Below are positions 14,490-23,841 of a stretch of 45,007 bases of DNA, in pieces (position 1 is the stretch's first letter; each line of letters begins with the position of its first letter). Below the pieces are notes generated by a model. It ran no database searches. It worked only from the letters and a program-made list of their open reading frames with translations, and was not told the origin of the DNA. The translations under genes were made by a program, and so were the position numbers. Source of the stretch: Sedimenticola sp. Its GTDB lineage: Bacteria > Pseudomonadota > Gammaproteobacteria > Chromatiales > Chromatiaceae. The DNA lies in contig DRKS01000018.1 in NCBI GenBank assembly GCA_011051655.1, positions 1 to 45,007 on the forward strand. Direction: 5' to 3'.

Positions 14490-16424
14490 ATGATGGAAAT
14501 CGCCGATATCCTCGGCCCGGACGGCCTGCTGGCCAAGCGCATCCCCGGCTTTTCCCACCGCCCCCAGCAGGAGGAGATGGCCCTGGCCGTGGCCGAGACC
14601 CTGGACCGGGGGGGAGTGCTCATCACCGAGGCCGGCACCGGCACCGGCAAGACCTTCGCCTATCTCGTGCCGGCCCTGCTCTCCGGCCGCAAGGTCATTA
14701 TCTCCACCGGCACCCGCAACCTTCAGGACCAGCTCTTTCACCGGGACCTGCCGGTGGTGAAGGATGCCCTGGCCGCCCCCGTCTCCGTGGCCCTGCTCAA
14801 GGGACGCGCCAATTATCTTTGCATCCACCGCATGGAAAACGCCGCCCTGGACGGGCGCGCCCGCATACGCGAGGTGGCGGACCAGCTGGTCCAGGTCCAG
14901 CGCTGGGCGGGGCGGACCCGCCGCGGCGACATCGCGGAGCTGGCGGACATCCCGGAAAACGCCCCCGCCTGGCCCCTGGTGACCTCCACCACCGACAACT
15001 GCCTGGGCCCGGAGTGCCCGGCCTACAGCAAGTGCCATCTGGCGGAGGCCCGCCGCAAGGCCCAGGAGGCGGACCTGGTGGTCATCAACCATCACCTGCT
15101 GTGCGCCGATTTCGCCCTGAAAGAGGAGGGCTTCGGCGAACTGCTGCCGGGGGCCGACTGCTTCATCCTGGACGAGGCCCACCAGCTCCCCGAGGTGGCC
15201 AGCAGCTTTTTCGGCCTCAGCGTCAGCGGGCGCCAGTTGCTGGATCTGGCCCGGGACACGGAGACCGAGTACCTGCGCGAGGCGGGGGATATGCAGGAGA
15301 TCCCGGATCAGGCGGCAGCGCTGACCAAGTCCGTGCGGGACCTGCGCCTGGCCTTCGGGCTGGACATCCGGCGCGGCGCCTGGAACGAAATCAGCGCTGA
15401 CGGCCGGGTTCTGAGCGCCCTCCAAAGGGTCAGGGAACAGATCACCGGGCTGGCCGCATTGCTGGAGACGGTGGAGGGCCGCGGCAAGGGGCTGGACAGT
15501 TGCCTGAGCCGGTGCCAGCAGCTGGCCCTGCAATTGAGCGCCCTGTGCGACGAAGAGGGAGAAGAGCACATCCGCTGGTTCGAGACCCAGCGCCAGAGCT
15601 TCCGGCTCAACCGCACGCCGCTGGAGATCGCCGACGCCTTCCAGGCCCGGATGGCCCAACACTCGGGGGCCTGGATCTTCACCTCCGCCACCCTGGCGGT
15701 GGGCGAGAGCTTCGCCCACTTCCAGGATCAACTGGGGCTCACCCAGGCCCGCACCGCCCGCTGGGACAGCCCCTTCGACTACCCCCGCCAGGCCCTCTGG
15801 TTCGTGCCCCGGGGCATGCCGGACCCCCGGGAGCCGGGCTATACCGAGGCGGTGCTGGATATCGCCGTGCCCGTGCTGGAGGCCAGCGGCGGCCGGGCCT
15901 TCCTGCTCTTCACCAGCCACCGGGCCCTGCGCATGGCGGCGGAGGCGCTGGCGGACCGCATCGAGTTCCCCCTGCTGGTCCAGGGCAGCGCCCCCAAGGG
16001 CGAGCTGCTGGAGCGCTTCCGCGGGCTGGGCAACGCCGTGCTGCTGGGCACCGCCAGCTTCTGGGAAGGAGTGGACGTGCGCGGCGAGGCCCTGTCCTGC
16101 GTCATTATCGACAAGCTGCCCTTCGCCTCCCCCGGCGACCCCGTGCTCCAGGCCCGCATCGACGCCCTGAGGAAACGGGGCGGCAACCCCTTCATGGAAT
16201 TTCAGCTGCCCCAGGCCGCCATCGCCCTCAAGCAGGGCGCCGGGCGCCTGATCCGGGACGAGACCGACCGGGGCGTGCTGGTGATCTGCGACCCACGCCT
16301 GCTCTCCAGGCCCTACGGCCGGATATTCCTCAACAGCATGCCGGCCATGGCGCGCACCCGCGACATTGCGGATGTGCGGCGATTCTTCAAAAAAAGCGAA
16401 CAGCCGTCAGCGGTCAGCCAATAG
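14490..16424 (+). CDS. yoaA: ATP-dependent helicase of the YoaA/DinG (XPD-like) family
   Basis: The 644-residue product is a superfamily 2 helicase with an iron-sulfur cluster. Walker A is EAGTGTGKTF (47-56). The cluster cysteines are probably C111, C171, C176 and C182 (CLGPECPAYSKC). The DEAH box is at 228-231, and the C-terminal motifs TASFWEGVDVRG and QGAGRLIR with arginine finger close the fold. YoaA helps repair stalled replication forks and pairs with the clamp-loader subunit chi in E. coli. The yoaA-tsaB order is also that of E. coli. The last codons and stop overlap a run of 7-base repeats (16401-16428), which give the odd C-terminus EQPSAVSQ. Two adjacent ATGs; either may start. Confidence 0.88.
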   Translation: MMEIADILGPDGLLAKRIPGFSHRPQQEEMALAVAETLDRGGVLITEAGTGTGKTFAYLVPALLSGRKVIISTGTRNLQDQLFHRDLPVVKDALAAPVSVALLKGRANYLCIHRMENAALDGRARIREVADQLVQVQRWAGRTRRGDIAELADIPENAPAWPLVTSTTDNCLGPECPAYSKCHLAEARRKAQEADLVVINHHLLCADFALKEEGFGELLPGADCFILDEAHQLPEVASSFFGLSVSGRQLLDLARDTETEYLREAGDMQEIPDQAAALTKSVRDLRLAFGLDIRRGAWNEISADGRVLSALQRVREQITGLAALLETVEGRGKGLDSCLSRCQQLALQLSALCDEEGEEHIRWFETQRQSFRLNRTPLEIADAFQARMAQHSGAWIFTSATLAVGESFAHFQDQLGLTQARTARWDSPFDYPRQALWFVPRGMPDPREPGYTEAVLDIAVPVLEASGGRAFLLFTSHRALRMAAEALADRIEFPLLVQGSAPKGELLERFRGLGNAVLLGTASFWEGVDVRGEALSCVIIDKLPFASPGDPVLQARIDALRKRGGNPFMEFQLPQAAIALKQGAGRLIRDETDRGVLVICDPRLLSRPYGRIFLNSMPAMARTRDIADVRRFFKKSEQPSAVSQ

Positions 16425-16428
16425 CCAA
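16401..16428. repeat. Four tandem heptanucleotides overlapping the helicase stop codon
   Basis: The units read CAGCCGT, CAGCGGT, CAGCCAA and TAGCCAA. The helicase TAG stop (16422-16424) is the first three bases of the fourth unit. The consensus YAGCSRW resembles the TAGCGGT units in the large array at 31967-32162. The repeat ends just before the tsaB start region. Confidence 0.6.
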
Positions 16429-16446
16429 CGGGCTGAAGACTGAATC

Positions 16447-17127
16447 ATGAAACTGCTTGCCATCGAAACCACCACCGAGGCCTGCTCCGCCGCCCTCTAT
16501 ATCGACGGTGAAATCACTGAGCGCTTTCAGGTGGAGCCCAGGCGGCACGCCGAGCTTATCCTCTCCATGATGGATGAGCTGCTTGCTGAAGCGGAATTGG
16601 GGCTCAGGCAACTGGATGCCCTGGCCTTCGGCCGCGGGCCGGGGTCCTTCACCGGCGTGCGTATCGCCACCGGCGTGATTCAGGGAACGGCCTTCGGCGC
16701 GGACCTGCCGGTGGCGCCGGTGTCCACCCTGGCGGCCCTGGCCCAGCGCCGTTTCCGCGAGCAGGGCGCCCGGCGCATCCTGCCCGCCTTCGACGCCCGC
16801 ATGGGGGAGCTCTACTGGGCCCCCTGTACAATCGGCGCGAACGGCCTGGCGGAAATCACCGGCCCGGAACAGGTCGCCGCGCCGGAAGAGGTCGCATTGC
16901 CGGATGGCGACGGCTGGCACGGCGTCGGCACGGGCTGGGCCAGCTACGGCGAGGGGCTTTGCCAACGCATGGGTGACCGCCTGGCGGCGGTGGATGGCGA
17001 ACTGCTGTGCAGCGCCCATGATGTCGCCCTGTTGGGGGCCGGGTGCTTCAACGCGGGACGGGCGGTCACGGCGGAAAAAGCGCTGCCGCTCTATCTGCGC
17101 GACCGGGTGGCGCGCAGGCCGGGCTGA
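16447..17127 (+). CDS. tsaB: tRNA threonylcarbamoyladenosine biosynthesis protein TsaB
   Basis: The 226-residue product begins LLAIETTTEACSAAL, the ASKHA-type start of TsaB, followed by RRHAELIL and AFGRGPGSFTGVRIATGVIQG, the family signature near residue 60-80. TsaB is the catalytically inactive partner of TsaD; with TsaE they transfer threonylcarbamoyl to A37 of ANN-decoding tRNAs in the cytoplasm. Length is normal. The gene follows the helicase on the same strand by 22 bases. It ends 25 bases from the convergent pilE. Confidence 0.93.
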   Translation: MKLLAIETTTEACSAALYIDGEITERFQVEPRRHAELILSMMDELLAEAELGLRQLDALAFGRGPGSFTGVRIATGVIQGTAFGADLPVAPVSTLAALAQRRFREQGARRILPAFDARMGELYWAPCTIGANGLAEITGPEQVAAPEEVALPDGDGWHGVGTGWASYGEGLCQRMGDRLAAVDGELLCSAHDVALLGAGCFNAGRAVTAEKALPLYLRDRVARRPG

Positions 17128-17152
17128 ACCGTATCGCCCGGCCGGGCGCGCA

Positions 17153-17554
17153 TTACCAGCAACTGGAGCTCGTGCCCGATTTTTGCCCCAGGTGGTCCAG
17201 GGTCAGGGTCGAGCAATCAGTGTCATCGACCTGCTTGCCAATCGCCGTGGCCGTCAGCGTAAAGGTCGAGGGGGTCAGGACAGTGGCCGAAATGGTGTAG
17301 AACTGTTCCGCTCCGCCTACCGGCGCGTTGAACGGCAATGTCACATTGCAGCCCGCATCGGTGTAGGACAAAAGTTCAGTGGAGCAGCGCTCAAGCCGCT
17401 GCGCCGTATCCATCAATGCCAGCTTGGCCGTCGCCCTGCGGGTTTTCTGGATATAGCCCTGGTAAATCGGGTATCCCACGCCCGCGATAATTGAAATGAC
17501 GGCAATGACGATCATCAATTCGATAAGCGTAAACCCGTGTAACCTCTTTTTCAT
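17153..17554 (-). CDS. pilE: Type IV pilin-like protein PilE (minor pilin)
   Basis: The 133-residue prepilin has a short basic leader (MKKRLHG) followed by FTLIELMIVIAVISIIAGVGYPIY: cleavage after Gly7, mature Phe1 and Glu5 for assembly. The C-terminal part has Cys residues (ERCSTELL, AGCNV, DDTDC and a final SSSCW) that probably form disulfide loops. It is the last gene of the minor pilin operon, as in Pseudomonas, where PilE belongs to the tip complex with PilV, PilW, PilX and PilY1. A hairpin lies between pilY1 and this gene. Final pairs of Cys and the short length match minor PilE rather than the major pilin. Confidence 0.88.
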   Translation of the reverse strand: MKKRLHGFTLIELMIVIAVISIIAGVGYPIYQGYIQKTRRATAKLALMDTAQRLERCSTELLSYTDAGCNVTLPFNAPVGGAEQFYTISATVLTPSTFTLTATAIGKQVDDTDCSTLTLDHLGQKSGTSSSCW

Positions 17555-17565
17555 CTTGATTCCTC

Positions 17566-17587
17566 ATGCCCGGCTTTCACCGGGCAT
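17566..17587. promoter_or_regulatory. Hairpin between pilY1 and pilE
   Basis: ATGCCCGG (17566-17573) pairs perfectly with CCGGGCAT (17580-17587) around a 6-base loop. No T-run follows on the minus strand. It could protect transcript ends or lower read-through into pilE. Confidence 0.5.
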
Positions 17588-17625
17588 CACATAATGTGGC
17601 CTTGAGCAGTCATGACCGTTCCTGC

Positions 17626-20600
17626 TCAATCGAATTCCTCATACCAGTAGGTTCTCCTACGGATATCGACATTGATGCTGAATTTTTCAGTCCCGATGAG
17701 CACAATGGTCCCGCCATCTTCCGGCATCATCACCTGGGGTGAAGGCGGAATGCCCATCCGGCCCAGTTGCCTCCTGCGATCATCCTTGACCAAGTCGGTC
17801 TCGGAGCCGGTTCCATCGAGGTTCAGGGTGGGGGTGGCATCCCAGAGGCTTACGGCATAGAGATATCCTCCGCCCTGGGCGGCGCCGCAGGCGGAAGTCG
17901 CCGCATGGGGGGCATAGCTGGTGAAATAGATAGTGCCATCCAGGGTCGTGGCCGTGCTGAGCACCTTCTCTCCGCTGTCCTCCATGTGGATATACCACCC
18001 ATGCAGCCCTTCAAGAGCCGAGTTAGCCGCCAGCTTCTCACTGTCTGCGCCTTCTCCAATGATATTGGCAGTGGCGTCGTACAGATCGGCTTCCGTGTAT
18101 TTTGGATAATCCGGCTCGCCATCCTCATTCGAGTCGGCGGGAGGGGCATAGATGTCACTCAGGCGCATGGTGTAGAACCTGTCATTCACCACCGTATCGA
18201 GGGGGTGGGCGCGCCAGCCCGATCCAAGGATTATGGAAAGCGAGTTATAGCCGGGCTTGCTCAACAGCGCCACGTCGGGCGGATAATAGAATTTTCTGTT
18301 ATCCACCGCGGTGGAGCCGCCGAGGTCCGCAATCACGCTGCCGGTAACCAGCGCATTCGCCACATTTCCGTTGTGGATGTCAAAGCGCCAGACCTGGGCG
18401 CCCATGTCGCCCACGTACATCTGATCGGTCAACCCATCGAGATTGATATCGACGAGCGTGATGTCCGAGGGAATGCTGTACAGCATGTCGTCAAAGCGCT
18501 TTGTAAAGCTGACATCCGGACCGCCCGACCATACCAGGGCGCCGGTTTCGGCATCGACGATGAAAATAGCGCGGCCCTCGGAGTCGGCGGTCCGTACCGT
18601 GTTGATATCGTTGTCGGTATCATAGCCGCCGCCAAATATGAGGACCCGTTTCTTGACGCCGGCCACGTCGATCTGGGCAACCGATGGCTTCGACCAGGTT
18701 TGCGACAGCTCGGCAAAGTCGCCGACGCCGCCTTCGATTTTCCACAGCCACTTCGGATTCGTGCGGTCCGTCACATCCAGGGCATAGTAGTAATTGCCGC
18801 CGCGGCGCATGCCAAAGTAGAGATACACCCTGTCGCCCGCTGCCGGATCAACGACAAAATCACCATTCTTGTCGTCCAGCCAATAACTTATCTGCCCGTC
18901 CAGACCGTAGGTATGAACCGATGCAGATGAGTTCTTGTACAAAGCATTCAGATTGACCAGCAATTCTTGCGGCATGAAGGCGAACTGCTCCTGGCCGGTT
19001 GCAGTATCGACCGCATGCAGGAAGCCTTCATTGGTCGCAACATAGACGGTTGCATCCGCAACATCGCCGGATGTGCCGTAGGTCACCACCACCGGCCGGG
19101 AATGAAGAGGATCTCCCATTTGCATGCGGTCCTCAGTGGTGTCGCCATCATTGTCATAGTCGGTCACATCTATGCCACGGGCCCATTTGAGGACGTTTTG
19201 GACATAGCTGTCGGTCTCACCTTCCAATCCCAGCATGGCCTTGGTGATGGCAGTGTTGGCCTCATGCAATCTGTTCGTGCTGTCGGCAAGGGAGCTGTTT
19301 GTCCCCGTATAGGTAAAGACATTGCGTGAAAGGGACGTCGGCATTTTGGATGCTGCACCCCCTTCTTCCACGGCCCCGCCATCGATATTCGGCGACCACC
19401 AGCTCTGGGCGGTGGTTTTGAAGAAGCCGGTCGCCGCGTCAACCGCCGGGTCATTGTTCACATCCACGATCTTCGTCGCTTCCGTGGCGCTGCCATACAG
19501 GCCGTAACGCTTCAGGTTGCCGGGCCAGCGGGTGCTGTCGGACGGCTTGAACAGCGAGAAGTAAAGCTCATCGCTGTGAGCCAGGCGGTTGAACTGGTTG
19601 ACTGTTACGCCGGGTGCCACGAAGGTGGTGTCCACGGAAAGAATTTCCCGGATGATATTCTGAAAGACCCCGGCCAGTTCGCTGGAGGTGGAGGCCGAGT
19701 AATACTCGCCCTTCCCGAGCTCGGCCAGGTCCTTCAGGAACTGTATGGCGGACGCCTGGCCGCCTTCATCCAGGTTGAAACCGATGGTGTAGGTGCGCAC
19801 ATTCTGCAGCCCGTCAATTGAAGCGGCCTGATCCGCCTCCGCCATCCACTTGACAAGCTCCCTGGCGCATGACTCGCCACCACTGCTCGAATTGCATGAG
19901 GTTCCCGTAAGGGATTTGATCAACCCGGTTGAATTGTTGTGATTGGCCTGGCCGTCGGTCAACAACACCGTATAACTCGACTGGCACTGGTCGACAATAG
20001 GACTGGTATAGATGGGATTCCCATCGATGTATTCATTATAACAAGCGGTTGCATTCGGGTTCGTATAGGAGCATCCCGGGTTCTGGACCACGGTCCCGCC
20101 GGTGTAAGACGAAGGATGGCTCAGCCGGCCATATTTCGTTTGCTGACCGCGGCCCTTTCCGTACAGGACTCCTTCGCCGCGGTAATAAAGGGCGGACTCG
20201 TAGAGGGTATCGACAATAGGCGTCCAGCCGCTTGGCACCAGATCATCCACCAGATCATGGAGTTTGCTCCGCACGGTGTATGTGGAGCCGGCAAATACAC
20301 CACCGAACTGAACCTTGATCTTAAGCAGCGCGGCGGCGCCCGCCGACGAATTATACGTGAATGCGCGCCGGTCCTTGCTGCCGGACGCCTCGACCACGAG
20401 CGCCATGGCATTGCCGGGAGTCCAGCCGGTGCGATTGACGACGGACTGAACAAGGCTTTTGATATCCGGAGATTCATATGTTCCATTCGCCACCCAGTCG
20501 GTTGGCGACCAGCTCACCGCCCCGGTCGTCGGCCGGTTGCTGATATCGCTGTTCACCGACGAATAGGTATTTGCATCGTCGTTGTTTTCGGCCTTCAGGG

Positions 20601-22272
20601 TAATGGTCATCGACCCGGTATCATTATATTTGGAAGTAAGCTGGAGCCGGGCCTCCATGATGGTCGCTCCCTGATTGATGCGGACATCATTGAAGCGGAG
20701 ACCATTCGTCTGGCTGGACTGTATATTGAACACGGTGCCCGTAAGGGACATCCCCCCGTTGCTGTTATATTCTTCCGCATCATCTGTTGACTGGCCCACG
20801 CGGTAGTAAAGCCATTCATTGATACAGCCTCCGCCTGCCGGCACAGTATCGGGGTCATAGGTGACCCTCAGCAGCGGCGCCTTGTTCGGGCTGCCTTCAT
20901 AGCTGTAGGCAACACGGTTATCGACATCCGGACCGGAAATCTCGAATGCCATGGCATTGTTTCCGCACCAGCCGGAACGGTTTACGATTTCCTGCACGAC
21001 GGCCGTAAGATCATCCGTCTGGTATACGTCATCACTAGTCCAGGCGCCCGGCGACCAGGCGACACTGTTGCCGGTTTTGGGACGCATGGTCAAATCACCG
21101 GCCGCTGCGCCAAAGGCGGCGGCATTGTCGTCATCGATGCCCTTTATGGTGAGATTGACGGCATTGGACGTGGATTGCGCCGCGGTAAACTCTATGGTCG
21201 CGCTCAAAATGGTGGCACCTTGTGGTATTGCCACATTGGTGAAGCGCAAGCCCACCTTCTGCGTGTCTGCCGGCGAAGGCGTGTAGGTCACCGTCAGCTC
21301 AGCGGCCCTTGACGCACTGCCGCCATAACGGTACGGCCTTCTCCTGTTGCCGGATACATAGGTCTCGATAAAGGCCATATCATTACCGGAAGCCCAGTCG
21401 CCACGATCGACGATCTCCTGCACAATGGACGAGAGATCCGGGGTGTTGTACTCGCCGTATTGAATCCAGGCCGCAGGCTCCCACAATATCGAGGCGCTCG
21501 TTTTGGTACGGCTGGAGACGTTGTAGCTGCTGGTCGCAAAGGTGGGCGCATCGCCGATGTCTTCTCCATAAAAGCGAAACCCGGCATCACTGGTGTCACT
21601 TCTTCTTGCAGTCAGCTTGATCCTGGCGCTGTTAATGGTGGAACCGGGCGGAATGGTAATATTCTTAAACCGGAGGCCATTGGTTTGGTTGCTGTTCATG
21701 TCCCATTGACTGCCCCAGAGCGACATGCTGCCAGAGGAGTACTGCTCCATGTCATCATAGCGGTTATCAACTTTCCTGGTGATCGTGGTTTGCCCCGTGC
21801 TGGCGGCGCCGTGCGCCATTTCCAGGTGGGTACTGGCAAGCTGCATGGTCATGAGCGCGCCAATCTCTTCAACGTCATCATTGCCGTCACTTATGCGTGA
21901 TGTCACGGTGCCGGCAGGATCACCCGGGGAAACCGTCTCTATTGGCTCATCCACGAAGGTCGTTGGGAAAAGGATGGGGCCGCCGGGATCATTGAAGCGC
22001 ATCAGTCCCACGTTGATATTGTTTACACTGTCCAATATCGAATGCAGCGCAAGCTTCATATGCTCCATCCGGTTGAGCCCGGTACTTCCGACCTGGGTGC
22101 CCATGGACCCCGATGTGTCAAGGATGAAAAGCACATTTGGATGCACGTTTGCAGCCGACGGCGGCGCCCCAAAAAACACTTCGGTATCGTCGGCGTAAGC
22201 CGGGAAACATATGGCAAGCGAATAAATCAATCCGCCGACCAGGGCGCGTATTTTAAGGGTGTCTTTAATCAT
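17626..22272 (-). CDS. pilY1: Type IV pilus tip adhesin/assembly protein PilY1 with an expanded VWA domain
   Basis: The 1548-residue product has a signal peptide (1-27). The VWA domain starts with VLFILDTSGSMG (MIDAS D52-S54-S56) and is interrupted at ~170-660 by three modules, each with a GLRF-x-x-[VI] opening, a GATI/GSTI-x-x-A strand, a P-D-L/I-x-x-[VI]-V-Q segment and NAMA/NDMA. The VWA resumes at WTPIVDTLYESALYYRG (683-699) and TVLLTDGQANHN (768-779). The C-terminal ~600 residues form the PilY1 beta-propeller (GDPLHSRPVVV, ATNEGFLHAVD), with DINLDGLTD as a likely calcium loop. PilY1 tips and primes type IV pili and can mediate adhesion and surface sensing. It is considerably longer than the ~1160 residues of the Pseudomonas protein because of the insertion. 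Confidence 0.92.
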   Translation of the reverse strand: MIKDTLKIRALVGGLIYSLAICFPAYADDTEVFFGAPPSAANVHPNVLFILDTSGSMGTQVGSTGLNRMEHMKLALHSILDSVNNINVGLMRFNDPGGPILFPTTFVDEPIETVSPGDPAGTVTSRISDGNDDVEEIGALMTMQLASTHLEMAHGAASTGQTTITRKVDNRYDDMEQYSSGSMSLWGSQWDMNSNQTNGLRFKNITIPPGSTINSARIKLTARRSDTSDAGFRFYGEDIGDAPTFATSSYNVSSRTKTSASILWEPAAWIQYGEYNTPDLSSIVQEIVDRGDWASGNDMAFIETYVSGNRRRPYRYGGSASRAAELTVTYTPSPADTQKVGLRFTNVAIPQGATILSATIEFTAAQSTSNAVNLTIKGIDDDNAAAFGAAAGDLTMRPKTGNSVAWSPGAWTSDDVYQTDDLTAVVQEIVNRSGWCGNNAMAFEISGPDVDNRVAYSYEGSPNKAPLLRVTYDPDTVPAGGGCINEWLYYRVGQSTDDAEEYNSNGGMSLTGTVFNIQSSQTNGLRFNDVRINQGATIMEARLQLTSKYNDTGSMTITLKAENNDDANTYSSVNSDISNRPTTGAVSWSPTDWVANGTYESPDIKSLVQSVVNRTGWTPGNAMALVVEASGSKDRRAFTYNSSAGAAALLKIKVQFGGVFAGSTYTVRSKLHDLVDDLVPSGWTPIVDTLYESALYYRGEGVLYGKGRGQQTKYGRLSHPSSYTGGTVVQNPGCSYTNPNATACYNEYIDGNPIYTSPIVDQCQSSYTVLLTDGQANHNNSTGLIKSLTGTSCNSSSGGESCARELVKWMAEADQAASIDGLQNVRTYTIGFNLDEGGQASAIQFLKDLAELGKGEYYSASTSSELAGVFQNIIREILSVDTTFVAPGVTVNQFNRLAHSDELYFSLFKPSDSTRWPGNLKRYGLYGSATEATKIVDVNNDPAVDAATGFFKTTAQSWWSPNIDGGAVEEGGAASKMPTSLSRNVFTYTGTNSSLADSTNRLHEANTAITKAMLGLEGETDSYVQNVLKWARGIDVTDYDNDGDTTEDRMQMGDPLHSRPVVVTYGTSGDVADATVYVATNEGFLHAVDTATGQEQFAFMPQELLVNLNALYKNSSASVHTYGLDGQISYWLDDKNGDFVVDPAAGDRVYLYFGMRRGGNYYYALDVTDRTNPKWLWKIEGGVGDFAELSQTWSKPSVAQIDVAGVKKRVLIFGGGYDTDNDINTVRTADSEGRAIFIVDAETGALVWSGGPDVSFTKRFDDMLYSIPSDITLVDINLDGLTDQMYVGDMGAQVWRFDIHNGNVANALVTGSVIADLGGSTAVDNRKFYYPPDVALLSKPGYNSLSIILGSGWRAHPLDTVVNDRFYTMRLSDIYAPPADSNEDGEPDYPKYTEADLYDATANIIGEGADSEKLAANSALEGLHGWYIHMEDSGEKVLSTATTLDGTIYFTSYAPHAATSACGAAQGGGYLYAVSLWDATPTLNLDGTGSETDLVKDDRRRQLGRMGIPPSPQVMMPEDGGTIVLIGTEKFSINVDIRRRTYWYEEFD

Positions 22273-22292
22273 CTTTCACCTTCCCGGGTTCA

Positions 22293-22742
22293 TCAATTGG
22301 CTACTGGTTTGAGCCATTGAACCCCATGATTGATAGTCGTCTCAGCCACGATGCTGCCGTCACTGCGCTGCAGGCGACCGGTCCCGACAATATTGAAATT
22401 AAACAGGTTATATTGAAGGGATGAGTTACTCGAATTGGACAGGCGGGTCATCTCGACCTGCGCCTCCGCATCAATGGTTGCGGCACTGTCGAAATCCGGC
22501 TCAACAGTAATTGCAACCGAGGACATGGCGGCCGCCGAAAGATTCGATGTGTTGTTCAGGAGTTCCTCAATGGCGTTTTCAGCGGACATGAAGGCAACCG
22601 TATGTTGGGCCTGGCTGGCGGCCATGCGCTCTTCCATTGTCGCCTCCTGGAATGAAGTGGTTGACAGAATCGTCAGTATGAGAAGTAAAACCAGGGCCCA
22701 GATGAGAATGGCACCTTCCTGCTTCGAGTCTATTCTCTTCAT
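22293..22742 (-). CDS. pilX: Minor pilin-like protein PilX
   Basis: The 149-residue product has a short N-terminus (MKRIDSKQEG) then a hydrophobic helix (AILIWALVLLLILTILSTTSF) and the PilX signature QEATMEERMAASQAQHTVAFMSAENAIEE. As usual for PilX, position 5 after the cleavage Gly is not Glu. PilX is part of the priming tip complex of the type IV pilus. It lies 3 bases after pilW and 20 bases before pilY1, so the genes are co-transcribed. Confidence 0.88.
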   Translation of the reverse strand: MKRIDSKQEGAILIWALVLLLILTILSTTSFQEATMEERMAASQAQHTVAFMSAENAIEELLNNTSNLSAAAMSSVAITVEPDFDSAATIDAEAQVEMTRLSNSSNSSLQYNLFNFNIVGTGRLQRSDGSIVAETTINHGVQWLKPVAN

Positions 22743-22745
22743 GAC

Positions 22746-23840
22746 TTAAAACTCCGAACGACGGTTCCTGATGTTTATGGTCGTGTTGAACACGCGCCGC
22801 AATTGTTTGTCTTTTGGATGCGTTGCGACACCGCCCCCGCCTTCGGTGGTTACCGTCACGCCGGCCAGCATGTAGCTCTTTTCATCATCCTTCTCTTTTA
22901 CGGCGCTGCCGGAAGATGCAAGCACGCCGATTTTCACATGGGTAACCAGGTCAAAATCTATACTGCTGTCATCCGCCTCGAAGAACTGTATGCCGCTGCC
23001 GGCCGCATCCGGCTGGCCATACATGATCTGCATGTTGTCCACCCCGGCAAGCAGTTCCGTCGGAGTATTATTTCCATCGCTGCGGACAAACAGGGCATTG
23101 ATGGGTTGTCCACTGGCGGTGGTTCTGCCGGTTGGACCGACAAAGTAGATATTTGAAATCAGTTTCCTGACAACAGCGTCCGTCCCAAAGGATTTGGTAA
23201 GAGGCGACCCTGCATGCTTCAGCGCTCCCCCCACTGAACCCGGGTCATCGGTTCGCACAACAATGTTTGCTTCCTCGCAGTCGGATATCAGAAATTGTCC
23301 GTTTTGCGGTATTGTCTTGGACAGATCATTGGGTACCGGGATATTGCTTGTCGGCGAAATGGGGGCGGTAATATTCCTCCCGGCGGAATCGGCATACTCT
23401 ATTACGATAATGTCCGTCCCGGCGATGACTTCACCATTGGCATTATCACCATCCGCAAGCTTCGTAATATCTGCTCCGGCCCCGGTTTCCCATCCGGCAA
23501 CATCGGTCTCATAGCCCAGCAACGAACCTGTCCACGGATACGGATTGCCACTCGCGTCCCGCGCTTCGGAAACCAGTTTGGCCCGTGTATCCTTATCCTC
23601 ATCAATGTCCGCATCATGGGGAGCGCATCCCTGGAAACTGGTCATCCTTATATCCTGGGAGAGGATATCCAGTGCAATACGGCCTGTTTCATTCAGGTCG
23701 GCGACGGCGTTCCCGCTGCGGGAGGTCTGCTTTTGCCCGGCAAACATCGTCGTCATGGCCAGCAGCAGCACCAGGGACAATCCCATGCTGATCATCAATT
23801 CGACCAGGGTGAGCCCGCGTTGGCGAATGAAATATCTCAT
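22746..23840 (-). CDS. pilW: Minor pilin PilW
   Basis: From the ATG at 23840 (MRYFIRQRG) the product has 364 residues. Cleavage after RQRG leaves LTLVELMISMGLSLVLLLAMTTMF with Glu5. The PilW segments RSGNAVADLNETGRIALDILSQDIRM and later FVRSDGN and GVDNMQIMYG match the family. An upstream in-frame start would overlap pilV and add a non-pilin leader, so it is rejected. One base separates it from the pilV stop. It is part of the minor pilin tip complex. Confidence 0.9.
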   Translation of the reverse strand: MRYFIRQRGLTLVELMISMGLSLVLLLAMTTMFAGQKQTSRSGNAVADLNETGRIALDILSQDIRMTSFQGCAPHDADIDEDKDTRAKLVSEARDASGNPYPWTGSLLGYETDVAGWETGAGADITKLADGDNANGEVIAGTDIIVIEYADSAGRNITAPISPTSNIPVPNDLSKTIPQNGQFLISDCEEANIVVRTDDPGSVGGALKHAGSPLTKSFGTDAVVRKLISNIYFVGPTGRTTASGQPINALFVRSDGNNTPTELLAGVDNMQIMYGQPDAAGSGIQFFEADDSSIDFDLVTHVKIGVLASSGSAVKEKDDEKSYMLAGVTVTTEGGGGVATHPKDKQLRRVFNTTINIRNRRSEF

Positions 23841-23841
23841 C

